DNA of 64,000 bases from Tetraselmis striata (GCA_006384855.1 VCJN01001015.1:62001-126000), one strand, 5' to 3'. Shown: positions 46,709-58,167, counted from the stretch's first letter. Notes: generated by a model not told the origin, from the sequence alone. Translations and numbers: made by a program.

Positions 46709-49700
46709 GGGTTTGCGATTCCCCACCGGCCCCACCCACCCAGCGGCCCCGGAGGCGCTGCGGGGCCGTGTGTCGCCATGCCTCACCCGCCGCCCAGATC
46801 GCGTAGCTGCCCTCAACCCCCTCCCACGCGACGTCACCGTTCTGCCCGGGCTGTGGCGGGTCGCTTGTATCCGGCGGGGCGCCGCGCGATGTCTGCGCCT
46901 TCCGCCGATGGTGCGGCAGAACGCGCCGTTGACCCCGGGTCGCCGCCGCCCCCCAGTACATCGTCCAGTATATCAGGCAGCCCCGGCGCATCGCGTGCGG
47001 CGGGAGCGTCGCCCGCGGCAACACCGCCCACCGCCAGTGCACCCGACGCCACCCAGCCAAGGCCGAGCCCGCCCGCGACTGCCGTCCCGCCGGCTCCCAC
47101 GTACGCCCAGGCGGTGAGCCGGTCGTCGAGTCCCGAGTCCGCGACGGGCGCGGCAGGTACGACCGGCGCGCGCGCTGCCTCGCCTGTGTCGTCGCCGGCC
47201 CGCAGTACTTTCAGCAGTATTTCGGGGCCCGGCGCGTCACAGCGCGATCACGATGGCGCTCCGACCGGCCAGGAAGTCTCCGAGCGGCCCCAGCCGCGGC
47301 CGCGCGGCGGCAACAGCGGCATAGCGCTCACCGGCCTCGATGCTCTCGCCCGCCTGCATTCCAGGCTACACGACAGCGGGCCGGCGCGGCGGGGCGTAGC
47401 ACCGGCAGCGGCTTGGACAGTCGCCGACGCGCTTTCCGTCGCTGGCGTTGCCGCGGGCGCCGCGTGGGCGCCGAGGATTGACGCCGCAGCCAGGTCGCTC
47501 CAGCCCGCCCGCGTCAGGCACCACCCGGCCGATGTGCTGGCTTTCACCGAGGTCGCCGCCGCGTGGCTAGCCAAGGCGCGCGCCGTGTTGGCCGAGCGGC
47601 ACCGCCGTCGGGGGGCGCGCCGCGCCGGTGGAGCTGGACAATCGTCGGTGCTGCCGTCGCCCGCACTGCCGTCCGTCGCTGCGTTCCGGGGCGTCGCAGC
47701 GCCCCCGGTTGTTGCCCCCACGCCGCCAGAGGTGGGTGCACCGGCCGGCCACCCCGGTAGCGAGGCCTCACGGGCTCGGTATCCGCCCCCCCCTACTCGC
47801 CCATCTCCAGCCGGCGACGGAGTGGGGTGGGGTGCGGTGGACCACCTCTCCGACGTGGACATGGTGCACATGCCGGCGGAGATGTCCATGGAGACGGCGG
47901 TGCCGATTGACTTTCAAGAAGCGTGGGCAGAGGCACAACGCTGCGTGAATGAGCGGGTGGTGGCGGCGATGGAGGCCAATGACCCCGTGGTGTTGGATAG
48001 GGCGCTTAAGTGGAAGTACCTGTTGCCACAATTGTTGCTTAGGGCCCCGAGCCGAGGCGGACGGCGGCGGCTGCAAGCCTTGGCGTGGCGCTTCCGCGCT
48101 TTCGCGGAGAGGCGCATGACCGAACTCGTGCGCTCATGGGACGACGCGCGCACTGACGCGTTCTACGCCGGACATGCCCGCCAGCGTCGGACGGACGCCG
48201 ATCTCTTTGCGGCGCTGCTCGTGGGCACCGCGGACACCGTTGTGGCGTTGGTGGAGGACGGAGAGCTCTCCCGAGCGGCGGGCCGACTATCTTCTAAGGG
48301 TATGGGCGACTTGTCCGATCCTGCTATCCTCGCCCAGCTGCGCGACAAGCACCCGTCCCGTAGCCACCCGATCCCAGACGCCGCGTATGTCATTCCGGTG
48401 GACGAGGCCGCCCTGACGGTGGACATGCGCGTGCCGTACCAGCAACTCAAGCAGCACGTGGCGGCGGGGCCCTCAGGCATGCGCAACGAGTATCTCCGCT
48501 GCTTGGTGGGCGAATACGCCCCGGCGTCCGGGCCCGCGGCAGTCCGCGCCATGTCGGAGGTTGCCTCCATGTACCTCCAAGGCCGCCTGCCCGGGTGGTT
48601 CAACCGGCTCTTCGCCTCTGCTAGGCTCGTGGCACCTGTCAAGAAGCTAGGCGAGGGGAGGGCCCCGGACGTGCGGCCTGTGGCAGTCGGGGAGGCGGAG
48701 CGGCGCGCAGCGGAGCGTGCAGTGGTTGACAACATGAAGGAGGCATACGTGTCGGTGCTCGCTCCATCTCAGCTCGGCGTTGGCATTCCCGCGGGCGACT
48801 CTGTGCTCATCCACGGCGTCCGGCTCATCGCCGAGAAGCTTGGCCCACGTGCCGTCATCGTCCACACAGACCTTCGCAACGCTTACAACGAGGCATGGCG
48901 CCGCACCATCATCCAGCGCCACATCGATTGCTCTCCACTACACCCTGTCATCCCTGCGCTTCTAGCCTCCCTCTCCACGGACTCGTATCTGGTCGTGGAC
49001 GACCGGTCCGCCCCTCTGCGGTCGGAGGACGGCGTGCAACAGGGCGCACCTTTGGCCACGACTTCCTTTTGCGTCGCGATTCACCCCGAGGTGCAGCAGT
49101 GTGATACCACGTTGGAGGTCAATGACGGGGCGGCGCGCTTCAACGCCGACGATGGATTTTTGGTGGGCCTTCCGGAGCACGTTTGGCCGGCTCTTCACGC
49201 CTTCCGCACGTCCATCAAGGCGTCCGTGGGGCTTGAGGTGCGCTTCGACAAGATGCAGGCGTACAGCGCAGACATGGAGGCGGCGCGGCGTGAGGCTCCG
49301 GCCGACATCGAGTGGCCAGAGCTAGATGGCCATCACGGCATCGCGGTCCTCAACGTGCCGCTCGGATCGCCAGAGTATGTGCAGGCGTACATGCGCGGCA
49401 AGGCGGAGGAGCTACGAGAGGAGGTGGACGCTAGCCTGAGCAAGCTTCTGTCTGCCAAGCCCAGCCGTCGGTACACCCACGCCTTGCATCACCACGCATG
49501 GGCCCTGCTCAAGCATTGCATGCAACACAAGGCGGGGTATTGGCTCCGCAATTGTCTTCCGTCCGAGGTGGAGGCCTTTGCGGAGGCGGTGGATGCCACC
49601 ATCCTCGCGGCGGTCGAACGGGTGCTAGGGGTCTCTTTTGATCCCTCCACGTACGGCACCGACACCAATCCGGTGGTCACCGATTTCTTGGCGGAGCTTT

Positions 49701-51308
49701 TGCACGACCCCGACCCCATGGCAGCGGAGGTGGCTACCTTGAGCGAGGATGCAGTGGCCAGGGCGCGCAGCAGGCTTCACCTCCCCACTCGATTGAAGGG
49801 AGCTGGCATCCGCCGCATGGCTACCGTTCGTGATGCCGCCTTCATCGGCTGCATGAACGCCATCCTCCCAAGGTTCCTGACTAGGAACTCCGGCACCAAC
49901 ACCCCCACCCCTGGTTTCTTCGACCCACAGCTCGGGTCCGTACTTGGCCGAGGCAGCTTCAACGCAAATTCTTCCGCCCGCCAGTATGACCACTTCCTCA
50001 ACGATGCTCATGGGTCGGACAGCTACGCCGTGGAGATGCGCGAGGCGTGGGGCCGCCTCCAAGCGGCTACTGCTGGCCATCATGGCGACGCAGATGCGCG
50101 CCAGATGGAGCGGGAAGTGGAGGATGCGTCGGGCTCGCAAAAGGAGCTGACGGCATTTCTAGACCAGGCCAACAACTCCCGGCTTCGAAATGAGGTGTGC
50201 GCTCTCCCTGCCACATGTAGGGAACGGATCTTGTTCAACCAGCTCGACGCGGCGTCAGGCATGTGGACAGTGGCCATCCCCACCGCGCGGACAGCCATGA
50301 CTCCGCATGAGCTGCGAGAGGTCGCTGCCGGGTACTTCTTTCTGCCTAGCCCGTGCTTGGCCCCGGTGGTTGGGTGCCAGATTATTCTGCCCTCGACGGA
50401 GCACAACCCCGTCATTGTTGATCTATACGGCGACGCGCTCATGAACCTCCCGGCGCCTGGAGACGCTCACTGGCGTGTACAACACGACGCTATCGCAGAT
50501 GCCTTCCGCGATCACTGTGTTCACGACCTAGGTATCGCGGTACGGCGGGAGGTGGATGACTTGTTCCAGCAGGCAGTGCCTCTCGGCAACACCGTACCCC
50601 GGGATGAACTCAAGGACCTAGTGCCGGACGCAGAGCTCTCCCTTCCGGTGTTCAACGTCGTGACCGGGAGCTATGATCCCCGGAGCTTGAAGTCCACGCT
50701 GCTAGAGTTCAAGACTATGCGGTACGGGGTCAAGTACACTTCGGTGCCCCGGGCCACAGCTGTGGATCGGTTTGAGCGCTCCCTGTTGGGCGACATACAA
50801 CGGGGGTTGGCTGCGCGGGACGCGGCGTGGCACAACACAGAGCCCGGACAGAAGGGTCCTCTTCGAGACATCCTGGATATGTCGGAGTACACGGGCATGG
50901 TCTTCGGCACAGTGGGTGAGGTGAGCAAGGGGGTGCACCGCACAGTGCGTGGTATCGCATGCTTGGCTGCGGACCAGGGTGCCCTCTCATCGCGGGGCAC
51001 TCGGTGCATCACCCGGGCTCACCAGGAGGCCTTGCTCGCAAGAGATTTCCTCGGGGTCCTGAGCTTGGTGGCCGCTCGAGAGCGTGCTCGCTGCCTCATC
51101 AGACGGCGCAGATTCGTCTCCCATCCCGTTGCTGAAGCTGCACAGCACGTCCGAGGATCACCTACACACACACGTGCTCGCGTGGCCCGGACTCTGAACC
51201 GTGTGCGCATCACTCATCCATCCCGCCTTATGCGGGATGCGGGCCGCTTTTAGGCGGCTTGCTGTGTTGATTTTCTAATTCTGGGGAACTGCCCTTTTTG
51301 TAATTCAC
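46709..51308 (+). mobile_element. full-length non-LTR retroelement (RT + PD-(D/E)XK-like nuclease)
   Basis: Flanked by a perfect 14-base target duplication (46695-46708, 51309-51322). The 3' end, ctgccctttttgtaattcac, is shared with the copy ending at 61207, which confirms the boundary; there is no poly(A) tail. The 5' leader is short (70-180 bases), then one long ORF. The intact frame and exact target duplication suggest recent insertion. A 5'-truncated relative at 59321-61207 supports target-primed reverse transcription. Confidence 0.85.
46889..51253 (+). CDS. reverse transcriptase with C-terminal restriction-like endonuclease
   Basis: The start is probably ATG 46889 (MSAPSADGAAE, 1454 residues) or ATG 46778; the open frame runs further upstream but the insertion boundary at 46709 excludes that. 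Residues 1-~300 are Pro/Ala/Ser-rich, Cys-free, with a TYAQAV motif and no zinc finger. RT: AAGPSGMRNEYL; RPVAVGEAERR; motif A DLRNAYN (Asp ~661); motif B GVQQGAPL; motif C FNADDGF (Asp ~754-755), with Asn where Tyr or Phe is usual. The C-terminus has QHDAIADAF..., LVPDAELSLP (Asp ~1247) and LLEFKTM (Glu ~1273, Lys ~1275), a PD-(D/E)XK arrangement conserved in all three copies in this window. It is predicted to nick the target and prime cDNA synthesis. The nuclease call is by motif only. Confidence 0.8.
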   Translation: MSAPSADGAAERAVDPGSPPPPSTSSSISGSPGASRAAGASPAATPPTASAPDATQPRPSPPATAVPPAPTYAQAVSRSSSPESATGAAGTTGARAASPVSSPARSTFSSISGPGASQRDHDGAPTGQEVSERPQPRPRGGNSGIALTGLDALARLHSRLHDSGPARRGVAPAAAWTVADALSVAGVAAGAAWAPRIDAAARSLQPARVRHHPADVLAFTEVAAAWLAKARAVLAERHRRRGARRAGGAGQSSVLPSPALPSVAAFRGVAAPPVVAPTPPEVGAPAGHPGSEASRARYPPPPTRPSPAGDGVGWGAVDHLSDVDMVHMPAEMSMETAVPIDFQEAWAEAQRCVNERVVAAMEANDPVVLDRALKWKYLLPQLLLRAPSRGGRRRLQALAWRFRAFAERRMTELVRSWDDARTDAFYAGHARQRRTDADLFAALLVGTADTVVALVEDGELSRAAGRLSSKGMGDLSDPAILAQLRDKHPSRSHPIPDAAYVIPVDEAALTVDMRVPYQQLKQHVAAGPSGMRNEYLRCLVGEYAPASGPAAVRAMSEVASMYLQGRLPGWFNRLFASARLVAPVKKLGEGRAPDVRPVAVGEAERRAAERAVVDNMKEAYVSVLAPSQLGVGIPAGDSVLIHGVRLIAEKLGPRAVIVHTDLRNAYNEAWRRTIIQRHIDCSPLHPVIPALLASLSTDSYLVVDDRSAPLRSEDGVQQGAPLATTSFCVAIHPEVQQCDTTLEVNDGAARFNADDGFLVGLPEHVWPALHAFRTSIKASVGLEVRFDKMQAYSADMEAARREAPADIEWPELDGHHGIAVLNVPLGSPEYVQAYMRGKAEELREEVDASLSKLLSAKPSRRYTHALHHHAWALLKHCMQHKAGYWLRNCLPSEVEAFAEAVDATILAAVERVLGVSFDPSTYGTDTNPVVTDFLAELLHDPDPMAAEVATLSEDAVARARSRLHLPTRLKGAGIRRMATVRDAAFIGCMNAILPRFLTRNSGTNTPTPGFFDPQLGSVLGRGSFNANSSARQYDHFLNDAHGSDSYAVEMREAWGRLQAATAGHHGDADARQMEREVEDASGSQKELTAFLDQANNSRLRNEVCALPATCRERILFNQLDAASGMWTVAIPTARTAMTPHELREVAAGYFFLPSPCLAPVVGCQIILPSTEHNPVIVDLYGDALMNLPAPGDAHWRVQHDAIADAFRDHCVHDLGIAVRREVDDLFQQAVPLGNTVPRDELKDLVPDAELSLPVFNVVTGSYDPRSLKSTLLEFKTMRYGVKYTSVPRATAVDRFERSLLGDIQRGLAARDAAWHNTEPGQKGPLRDILDMSEYTGMVFGTVGEVSKGVHRTVRGIACLAADQGALSSRGTRCITRAHQEALLARDFLGVLSLVAARERARCLIRRRRFVSHPVAEAAQHVRGSPTHTRARVARTLNRVRITHPSRLMRDAGRF

Positions 51309-51322
51309 ACCAGAACAGTACC

Positions 51323-52469
51323 ACAACCTGTACCGGTACCGGGCGGTACGAGTATTCTACATGTGTACCCGGGTAGGTGGTGATATATTTATAAGCAGGA
51401 TATTACCGGTACCGGTAGCGAGGTGCCGCGTGTTGTACTGCGTATTTATCGGCGCATCGCTGCGATGTACAAGACTACGACTACCTGTACTCCGTGTAGT
51501 TAGGCCAGTAAGAATATTGTGGGTGTGTTTTGGGCTGTGATATATCTCGCTCAAAACAGGGGGGGGGGGGGGGGGGGGGGGGATTTTTAGCTGGGCGAAG
51601 TTTGGTAGCTAGTACTTTCCGCTTTGCTTACCGGCTCCAACTAACCGCCGTACCGTACGCACCGCACAACCCTCGCCAGCACTACCGCCGCCGCGCTAGG
51701 CCGGCATGCTTATGTTGCCCCGAGCGCAAATACCTATCAGTCCACAACCACGCCTACCTCTCGTCGCCAGCCTTCGGCTTGGGTAGCTGACACCATGTCG
51801 GTATCCACCAGGCACACCGTGAATGGGGAGGTGAAGTGGGACGGCTAGGAGTTTTCGGGTTTTCCGTTAAACCCGTGCGTGCTCTACCCCTAGAGCAAGA
51901 TTGGCTAGAGGCACGTACCGTGCGCAGCATGCTAATTATTATAGGGTATATGCAGTGAACGACCTGGAACCTAGCCTATCTTTTGAGCTCGTTGAACACA
52001 TTGTAGTGGTCGCCGTGGAGCATGAGCTGTTCAACTCGCCATCCTCGGGCAACAAGAGGCGGCATGTGACCGGCGAGTCAGGTGGCAGACGCATGCTCCA
52101 AGACAACGTGCTAACCTGTGGGATGCGATGGAAGAGGTGCCCACTCGGTCCCACTTCGAGTTCGCCGGGTGGGCACATACACGCCAGAGGGGGAAGGGGC
52201 ACCCATAGAACACTACTGTTGTATAATCGTGTGCTTTATGCTCTCAATGCTGCCCTCATGCCTTGATATGCACACCTACGCACGTGTGTGGCGGCTGCCC
52301 CCTACACAATATATGAACAATTGCAGCACTTTTCCCATGGACACTGATGTTGATAGTACTTTACACAGTACATCAGCTAGCTACAAAACTTATGGAGGGG
52401 CGAGTCAGATTAGAGGTGGTGTGTAGGGGGGGGGGGGGGGGGGGTACCTAAAACACACTAACAATTCCT
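51323..52469. other. intergenic with G runs
   Basis: Holds G runs at 51559-51582 and ~52427-52442 and many GTACC/GGTACC words, but no gene or structured RNA that I can support. Confidence 0.45.
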
Positions 52470-53400
52470 ACTGGCCTTACATGAGCTAGCTGCAAAAGGC
52501 GACCAGGAAACCACCCGAAAAGGCAATAGAAAACGTCCACTACAGCAATTTCCCGGTGGAAGCAGCACCAGGAAAGCAGCACCGGAAGAGGGTGCGGAAT
52601 GAGCACGGGCGGCAGTCGCATTAGACTTGGCCGTCTACACTCCGGCAGAGGGAATATCGCCCTAGGTACCATGCAGACAAGCTGAGACTCGCTGCAACAA
52701 CCCCCGCCGCGTGTGCGATAGGTTATGGTGGAACTCTGCGGGCTGGCTGGCAACAAAGTTTCGAAGAGCCTGGACGGACTGACAACGAAGGGCGCATGAA
52801 GTCGGGGCGGAAGGACCGCCATGGAAGTTGCGCACAGCAAGTAACACCGCGAGGATGTAGACCACCGTTAAAGCGGATTCTCCGAGGCGGCCGCGGTCCT
52901 CAGCCACAACATGGTAGTACCAATGAACATGCACCCTGGCATCGGGCCGATATCCCATGCACGTCCTCTGCAGCTTACCTGTGGCAGAGCCACCGAGCCG
53001 TGCTGGATCCACAACGCAATCCGTGGCGTTCCGGTTCGAGCCATCCGTAGAGCGAATCAAGCCATAAGGGGCCAATACCACACGAGGGGCCAAGGCATGT
53101 GACAAGCGCGGAACCCCCGCGCAGGCGAAGGCCCAGCACCCGCGCAGCGGCGGCCGAATAAGCAGCATAGTGAATCTTGCGGGCTGACTTGTGATCCGAC
53201 TGGAAAAGCGACAGGGAGTTCGGCCCGCACGCGCTGTACAAGCGCAGGGTATCAAGTCGCGAGGCCGCGGCATCCATACGCTGGAAGCCAAGAGCGAGGG
53301 CCACGCACGAAGTCACGCAAGCGAATCGCATGGCCGAGGTGGCGTTGGACAACCATGGTCGTCGTGGGTTGATCAGCTGAGGCAGCACCCGTACCCGTAT
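52470..53400 (-). pseudogene. non-LTR fragment with RNase H domain and 3' end
   Basis: Best-kept copy of the family seen at 19440-24245. On the reverse strand one frame reads SYHALAPRVVLAPYGLIRSTDGSN-like sequence (first RNase H Asp in TDGS), then RLGESALTVVYILAVLLAV (the Glu helix) and LRCQSVQALRNF, where a third catalytic Asp (S/D-S-.-.AL) is expected but lost. It ends at the shared gcagctagctcatgtaa tail near 52475. The upstream RT is missing, and stops interrupt the frame before TDGS. Confidence 0.6.
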
Positions 53401-53605
53401 CCGAGGGCGGAGCTATAGTACATACCGCCTGGCTGCGGTTCTAGTAGGGTTCTACCTGTACTCTGTCCTGTATCGAATTGCGCCACCAACTACCAGTACC
53501 TATTAAAAGGGACAGGTACCTGTAGCATTTTAAAAGGATTATCCGTGAGTTTTAGCGGGCACCCCACGCGGTGTCGCGGTCACAGTCGCACACTTTAGTT
53601 GCTAC

Positions 53606-54695
53606 CAGGGTTGCGCTGAAGGGCCTGCAGTTCAGGGTACTTCAGCCTGAAGTCCCAACCTCAGTTGAATTATTCACTTCAGCCTGAATACCTCCCGGAA
53701 ATGTCATGAATACCCCCTACCTGAACTCCCTTTGGAAATACGAGTTTCTAAGTCTGGGGCCCAGCCATAGGACCGACCACCTCTGATGGCTAGTCCGAAT
53801 CCGTGGAGAAATAAATTGTTCCCTGCCGCCCATTAGGGTGTCCTACGTGGCGCGTAGCCGTATATGGCCCAGATGTGTGGCGGATAGTATTGAATAGCCG
53901 CTATCAGTATATTAGCTAGTATTGACGTGATAATTTGCAATGTATGTACGGCCGGTGCAAAACGATTTGAATTCGTGGCATGAATATAATAGTTATTTAT
54001 AAATTCGTGGTTTAAATAATCCTCATGTTATTTATCTTTGGCGATATCTATTGACCTTGGTTCCTTGCCGACGGCTGCCGGACGCCCCGATGCTGGAAGG
54101 AGATCCGCAAGGCACATTGCACATTGCCGCACCACATTCGCCTCACCAAACCATGCATACACTCTTCCCTCACGATACCGAGCGAGTATGGATGTTACGT
54201 TACGGAGCCAGCCGCGGAGCCTGCAGTCGTGAACGCCGGCGAGTGTGGTGTTCCGGTGTCATCGGGAGGGGCTCAGCGCACGACCGCTAGCAGCGCGGCG
54301 GCGGCATCACCCCGCGGCCGTGCCGCCTCCCACCCCCATGCTAACCGCCGTGACTCGTCCCAGTTCCCTACCGCGCCTATTCAGTCCGTGTCCCATACCG
54401 GCGGTTCAGTGAGTGTCACACATGTAACAATCTGTTCAACCGCACAAAAATTGCCACTGCTCTGCGCCGCTGTTGGGGGGAGGGCCGCGGTGGGGGGGGG
54501 GGGGGGGGGGTTGGTCAGTGTGAATACATGCATACTTGAACTGAACAGACTTTAGGCTGAATTCAGGGCCTGAATTCACGGCCTGAATTCAGGCTGAAGT
54601 CTGTTCAGCTGAATTCAGCTGAAGTCATCTGAATTCAGCTGAATTCAGTTCAGGCTGAACTGAATACCTCCAGAGGGTACTTCAGCGCAACTCTG
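53606..54695. mobile_element. non-autonomous hAT-type element with EcoRI-like palindromic arrays
   Basis: Tips cagggttgcgctgaag (53606) and its near-exact inverse cttcagcgcaactctg (ending 54695). The 8-base flanks gttgctac and gtcgcta+c match at seven of eight positions if the tyrosine-recombinase element that starts at 54703 is lifted out (its right flank begins with c at 57909). Near both ends, self-complementary ctgaattcag words are repeated (53620-53690 and 54560-54670). The centre (~54040-54520) has a G run and no intact ORF. hAT assignment rests on the CAGGG tip and 8-base duplication. Confidence 0.65.
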
Positions 54696-55006
54696 GTCGC
54701 TATGATCTAAACTAGTTTATGGGGTTTCCATCCTTGACCTAACCGCCTTTTAGCTACAAGTGCTGCTCAGTGGTACGGGAACTAGTAACTGTTGTTGCGC
54801 CCTTTTTGGGTGCAGCACGAGTAGACATAAAATTAAAGCAGCCAGAACAGCTGAGCCTGCCATCTTCCAGTTTTCGCTGCGTTCCACGCAGCGATGTAAA
54901 AACTGTCTCGTAACCCGTTGCGAGCAAGGTCACCCCAGGTTGTTCAAGACCACACCCGGCTCGCCATCCGAGTGTGATATTCTCGTCCGTACGTCCGTGC
55001 GTTACT

Positions 55007-55862
55007 ATGTCAGATGGAGAAGAACCCGTCGTTGAGCCGACGCTCAAGTCGTTGCAAGCAGATGTGCGTGCATTGGCTACAGCTGTGGCACAATTGACGG
55101 CTCGTGATCGCGTTGTTGATGAAGAAGGGGCACATGGCTCCGGCTCAGGGCAGCGCTTCGCGGGACAGCCGACAGGCAGCGGGGGAGCCGCAGAGCGCCC
55201 CGACTTGCTAGAGCTAGCCCAGAGCGGCCGTGTCGGAGCAAAATCCGTGAGTGCCGAGGATGATTACCTCGCGGTGCCAGAGCTACTGCAGAGAGCAGAG
55301 TCTGGTTACGAGGCCGTTCGACCGGTCAGCCGAGTGCCTGGACTTTTCCCTTTGAGCACCGACCTAACGAACGAGTACCTCAAGCAGGATGACCGGCGTC
55401 TGCCGGCCCAGGAGGAGTACTTGTGGATGTCGTGTTTCGGGGCCCACATGGCCGCCCTTTTCGTGGCGCTCGATCGAGCTACTGCCCTACGTCCCTTCCA
55501 CCAACCAGGACTTCACCCCCTACCTCGCGAGAGCTCGGAACCACGCCGAGGCCATCGACAAGGCGTTTCGGTTTCGTTTGGCCTTCCTGCGGAGGCTAAA
55601 TGAGATCAAGCGTGTGCATGGTGACCAAGGTGTTCTGGATGTGCTGCGAGCCCAGCATTTTCAGCCCTCTTCGGAGCATCTGGGTTCCGCGATCTTTGGG
55701 GATCTCATGCGGGACTACGAGCGTCGTGTCTTCGAGGCGACCATTGCCAGCAGCGCCAAGGCGACCGCTACTTCTCGAGTGGCGGCTGCAGCTGCAGGTC
55801 GCGGGCGCGGGCGAGGACGTGGCGGCGGACGTGGACGTGGCCGCGAAGGTGAGCACGAGTGA
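55007..55862 (+). pseudogene. Gag-like ORF1, frameshifted copy
   Basis: Begins MSDGEEPVVEP and is about 90% identical to ORF1 of copy 1, with a short deletion after residue ~20. A one-base insertion near 55472 (ctcgaTcgagc) shifts the frame, and the C-terminal half continues in another frame through the RG-rich tail to 55862. The splice-donor-like GAAG|GTGAGC is conserved. Confidence 0.8.
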
Positions 55863-55974
55863 CGGTGTGGGGCGCCTTTCGTCGGAGCTGCAGGAGCCTT
55901 GCGAGGCCACCTTTCGGTGACCGCCGCAAGACGCACCCTTGCAGCTCAACGGCGGGATGAGCGCCCTGTGTCAG

Positions 55975-57525
55975 GACCTGACCCCCCCACCTTACAGACT
56001 TCATTTAGACCTTCCTCGGTGCGGCGCTTCCTACAGCTACAACCGAGTGCGGCTCAACCATCCGCACACCTGCACATGGCGGCTCAACCATCCGCCTTTC
56101 TTACAACCCCATCTCCGCGTTCGTCGGTTGTTACACTACGTGTTACAACCGGTTCGCAACGACCAAGTTTCGCGCGTGTACGTTACGCACGTGACAGGCG
56201 CTATGAGCGCGAAGGGCGCGCGGGGCGGCCCTCTTACCTGAACCTAGCCCCGCAAACCCGTACTGGAGCTACTGCAAACCCGTCCAGCAACTACCGGCCA
56301 ACCGCCGGGAACCTAACTGTTGCTGCCGAGTACTTTGCGAACAGTAGCCGTGTCGGTGGAACTCTGTCAGTAAAACGACGCACTTACGTAATTGACGAGC
56401 CCGCAGCTATCGCTCCGTGGGCTGCGTCACTGCGATCTCGACTGCAGGACGCGTTCGGCTCAGACGAGCTAGGCCAGCGGACGCTCGACCTGCTCTCCAG
56501 CTCCCTCAGCGCTCAGACCCTCAAGAGCTACGCCGGCAGGTTGTCTCAGTTCGCTGAGTTCTGCCACGACTCCGAGAACATCAGCCCGCTGGAAGCGACT
56601 ACTGCTACTGTTGTTCGGTACGTTGCCTGGATCGGGGAGCGAGGGCACATCGCAGCTAAGTCGCTGCAGCCCTACCTGTCTGCCATCAACACCTTCTTCG
56701 AGCTGCACAACCTCGTTCCGATCGCCAAGGACAGCCTACACCTCACCTCGGCACGACGTGGGTTAATGTTGCGTCAGCGCCGACTGGACGCTGCCCCTTT
56801 ACGTGTCCCTCTGCCTGCGGATGTGGCTTACCGCTTCGTCTCAAAGGCCGAGCTAATTGTGTCTGCTCCTTACCCAGAGTCCCACCTCGACTACCGAGCC
56901 CTCTTGGCCTCGGTTGTCAACTTCCTGTTCTTTGCCAGGGGCCTTACTGGCGTCTCCTGTCGAGTGCAAGATGTGCATGTCGACACCTACAACATCACCT
57001 TGCAGATCTACCGCGAGAAGGGTCGCGCTGGCCGGCGGGGACCCGACGACCTGCGCGTACTTCTCCTTCCAGTGTCCGAGCACCCTCGAGTGGCACGTCT
57101 CTTGCGCTACTTCATCGACAACGTCCAGTCTGTCCCCCATGGTTACTGTTGGCTTGGCTGCCTCCAACTTCTGGGCTGTCAATGTGGCTGAGCAGTCAAA
57201 ACCTTGGACTGCGGCTACGATGTCAGACTGGTTGTCCACAGCAGTCAACCTAGTCAACGCTGCCCCCCCTGCTGGCACTTCCTGGACTTCACACAGTCTA
57301 CGCAAGGGCGCAGCCTCTGCAGCAAACGCCATCGGAGCGCCACTGTCCCACATCCGCTACCAGGGCGGTTGGGCCACTAACTCTGATGTCGTTCTGGACT
57401 ACATCGACCCCAACGTTCTTCCTTCTCCTGGCGCGTGGTTCTTCTTTGGACACATCGCCCCCCTCCGCCACTTCCAAGTCCAACAGGACTCCGCAGCGGT
57501 GGCCTTCCCAGTGCCTCCTTCATGA
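55975..57525 (+). pseudogene. tyrosine recombinase, frameshifted copy
   Basis: Equivalent to 31635-33184. A one-base insertion near 57139 (cccccAtgg) moves the final ~130 codons, including HSLRKG and the Tyr nucleophile region, into another frame. Both parts are otherwise well conserved with copy 1, so the loss is recent. Confidence 0.85.
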
Positions 57526-58105
57526 CTTGGCGCTACCCCTTCTCCGTCAATCCGCCGCTCTCTACGTTCGCTCAAGACTGGCAAAACCAGACTCAACTTT
57601 GAAATGATCTAAACTAGTTTATGGGGTTTCCATCCTTGACCTAACCGCCTTTTAGCTACAAGTGCTGCTCAGTGGTACGGGAACTAGTAACTGTTGTTGC
57701 GCCCTTTTTGGGTGCAGCACGAGTAGACATAAAAGCAGCCAGAACAGCTGAGCCTGCCATCTTCCAGTTTTCGCTGCGTTCCACGCAGCGCCCCCCCTGA
57801 CTCCGTTTTCCCTCCACGCTTTCGCTAAACCATCCTGCCAATTTCGGCTCTTGACCGTGTAAAACACCCTGCGTGACCTTTTTGGCAAAACCAGACTCAA
57901 CTTTGAAACCCTGTTGCGCTAGTGAACATTCTGATACGCCACGCGCCAGATGATGCGTACGAGTACCAGTACTAGTAGGTACTACATCAGATGGGGGGTC
58001 GTTACTACGGGCGGTATTAATTGTTAATAATTATGATTGTACTACAGGTATAAATAATAGGGATATGCTGATTTTATGTTTTACTGCAGGAATGATGGGA
58101 TAATA

Positions 58106-58136
58106 AGGCAGGTCCGATTTAATTTGATGTTTTTTA

Positions 58137-58167
<31 letters not shown>

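Larger units (their letters stand above)
54703..57908 (+). mobile_element. tyrosine-recombinase element with split direct repeats, copy 2
   Basis: Same layout as copy 1: A1 54703-54893, ORFs, B1 57579-57604, A2 57605-57790, B2 57883-57908. A1 and A2 share variants that differ from copy 1 (for example ccttttagc against cttttcagc), as expected if both repeats are rebuilt from one template at transposition; A1 later gained five bases (attaa). There is no target duplication. It inserted within the right-hand target duplication of the hAT-type element before it. Confidence 0.85.

Noticed and set aside
46571-46888. Upstream start for the RT-nuclease ORF at 46571
   Set aside because: The left target-site duplication (46695-46708) shows the element begins at 46709, so the earlier codons are host flank.
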